A program made the translations under genes and the position numbers. DNA of 64,000 nucleotides, taken from an uncultured Christensenella sp. (GTDB lineage: Bacteria; Bacillota; Clostridia; Christensenellales; UBA1242). The DNA lies in contig CASDOR010000015.1 in NCBI GenBank assembly GCA_949282135.1, forward strand, positions 1 through 64,000. Direction: 5' to 3'. This document shows, one piece after another, positions 63,855 through 64,000 of the stretch. Under the pieces are notes generated by a model that searched no databases, had not been told where the DNA came from, and saw nothing but the letters and a program-made list of their open reading frames with translations. Within the stretch, counting starts at the first letter, position 1, and each line of letters starts with the position of its first letter.

Positions 63855-64000
63855 TTATTTTTTATTTTTCTTCACAGTGTCTAAAATGACATTTACAATG
63901 TTCTCTGCCCCAGAAAAAGCTAAACTCTCATTTTCCTTTGAGACCTTGTAATTGGAACTAGAATTATATAGTCTATCAATTTCTTCCTCTAATAGTCTTG
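63855..64000 (-). CDS. C-terminal end of a gene cut by the window edge
   Basis: The last 48 codons (LLEEEIDRLYNSSSNYKV ... NIVNVILDTVKKNKK) with TAA at 63855. Helical, charged, Lys-rich tail. Too short to identify. Confidence 0.6.
   Translation of the reverse strand, partial: RLLEEEIDRLYNSSSNYKVSKENESLAFSGAENIVNVILDTVKKNKK

Overview
The window is very AT-rich DNA from a Gram-positive bacterium of the Bacillota, most likely an uncultured clostridial lineage. The evidence is a CIRCE-controlled hrcA-grpE-dnaK-dnaJ operon, RNase J, the ylxM-ffh-rpsP-khpA-rimM-trmD block with ylqF-rnhB-yraN, a SigK-type sigma factor and a clostridial-type polysaccharide deacetylase. TGA is used as a normal stop (for example at the end of ylqF). 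Almost every gene lies on the minus strand. Intergenic gaps are long and full of repeats.

Layout: 1-8 kb rpsU, mtaB, rsmE and the heat-shock operon. 8-16.5 kb an unknown gene, a very large BspA-like leucine-rich-repeat surface protein, rarA and a divergent sigK-like gene. 16.5-17.7 kb an RNase P RNA with a greatly enlarged P12 region and a tandemly repeated terminator. 17.9-21.6 kb RNase J and a membrane protein. 21.8-29.2 kb virion and lysis genes of a short-tailed (podovirus-like) phage: portal, scaffold, major capsid, a small protein, adaptor, beta-propeller nozzle-like protein, a BhlA/UviB holin and a second holin-like protein. 30-38 kb the ribosomal and SRP housekeeping block, with a rhuM gene inside it. 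38.7-42.7 kb a second phage block: probable small terminase, large terminase and a sigma-region-4-like regulator. 43.7-64 kb an SSB-like protein, polysaccharide deacetylase, SLOG protein, a 993-aa repeat-bearing protein, an HTH protein, two SHOCT proteins, an HtrA-like lipoprotein protease, recA, parC and parE.

Two things stand out. First, the phage genes do not form a normal prophage. Terminase and portal are separated by about 9.4 kb of essential housekeeping genes, all on the same strand, with no integrase, repressor, replication genes, att sites or endolysin in view. This suggests a domesticated virion gene set, possibly a gene-transfer-agent-like or other co-opted particle. A similar upstream sequence (a TTGGCAGTAAAATT-like box before a TATAAT-like box) precedes the portal gene and the probable small terminase, and also two places with no obvious phage gene.

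Second, the window carries ten complete copies and one truncated copy of a dispersed element of about 90-140 bp. Eight of the ten have a G-rich outer stem enclosing three abutting hairpins, a cloverleaf-like layout; the other two are a two-helix variant. Helices keep their pairing while their sequences change between copies (compensatory changes), and one copy is inverted relative to its closest relative. I do not recognise this family. In addition, most long gaps hold their own private tandem repeat (units from about 14 to 154 bp), which points to a genome unusually prone to repeat expansion.
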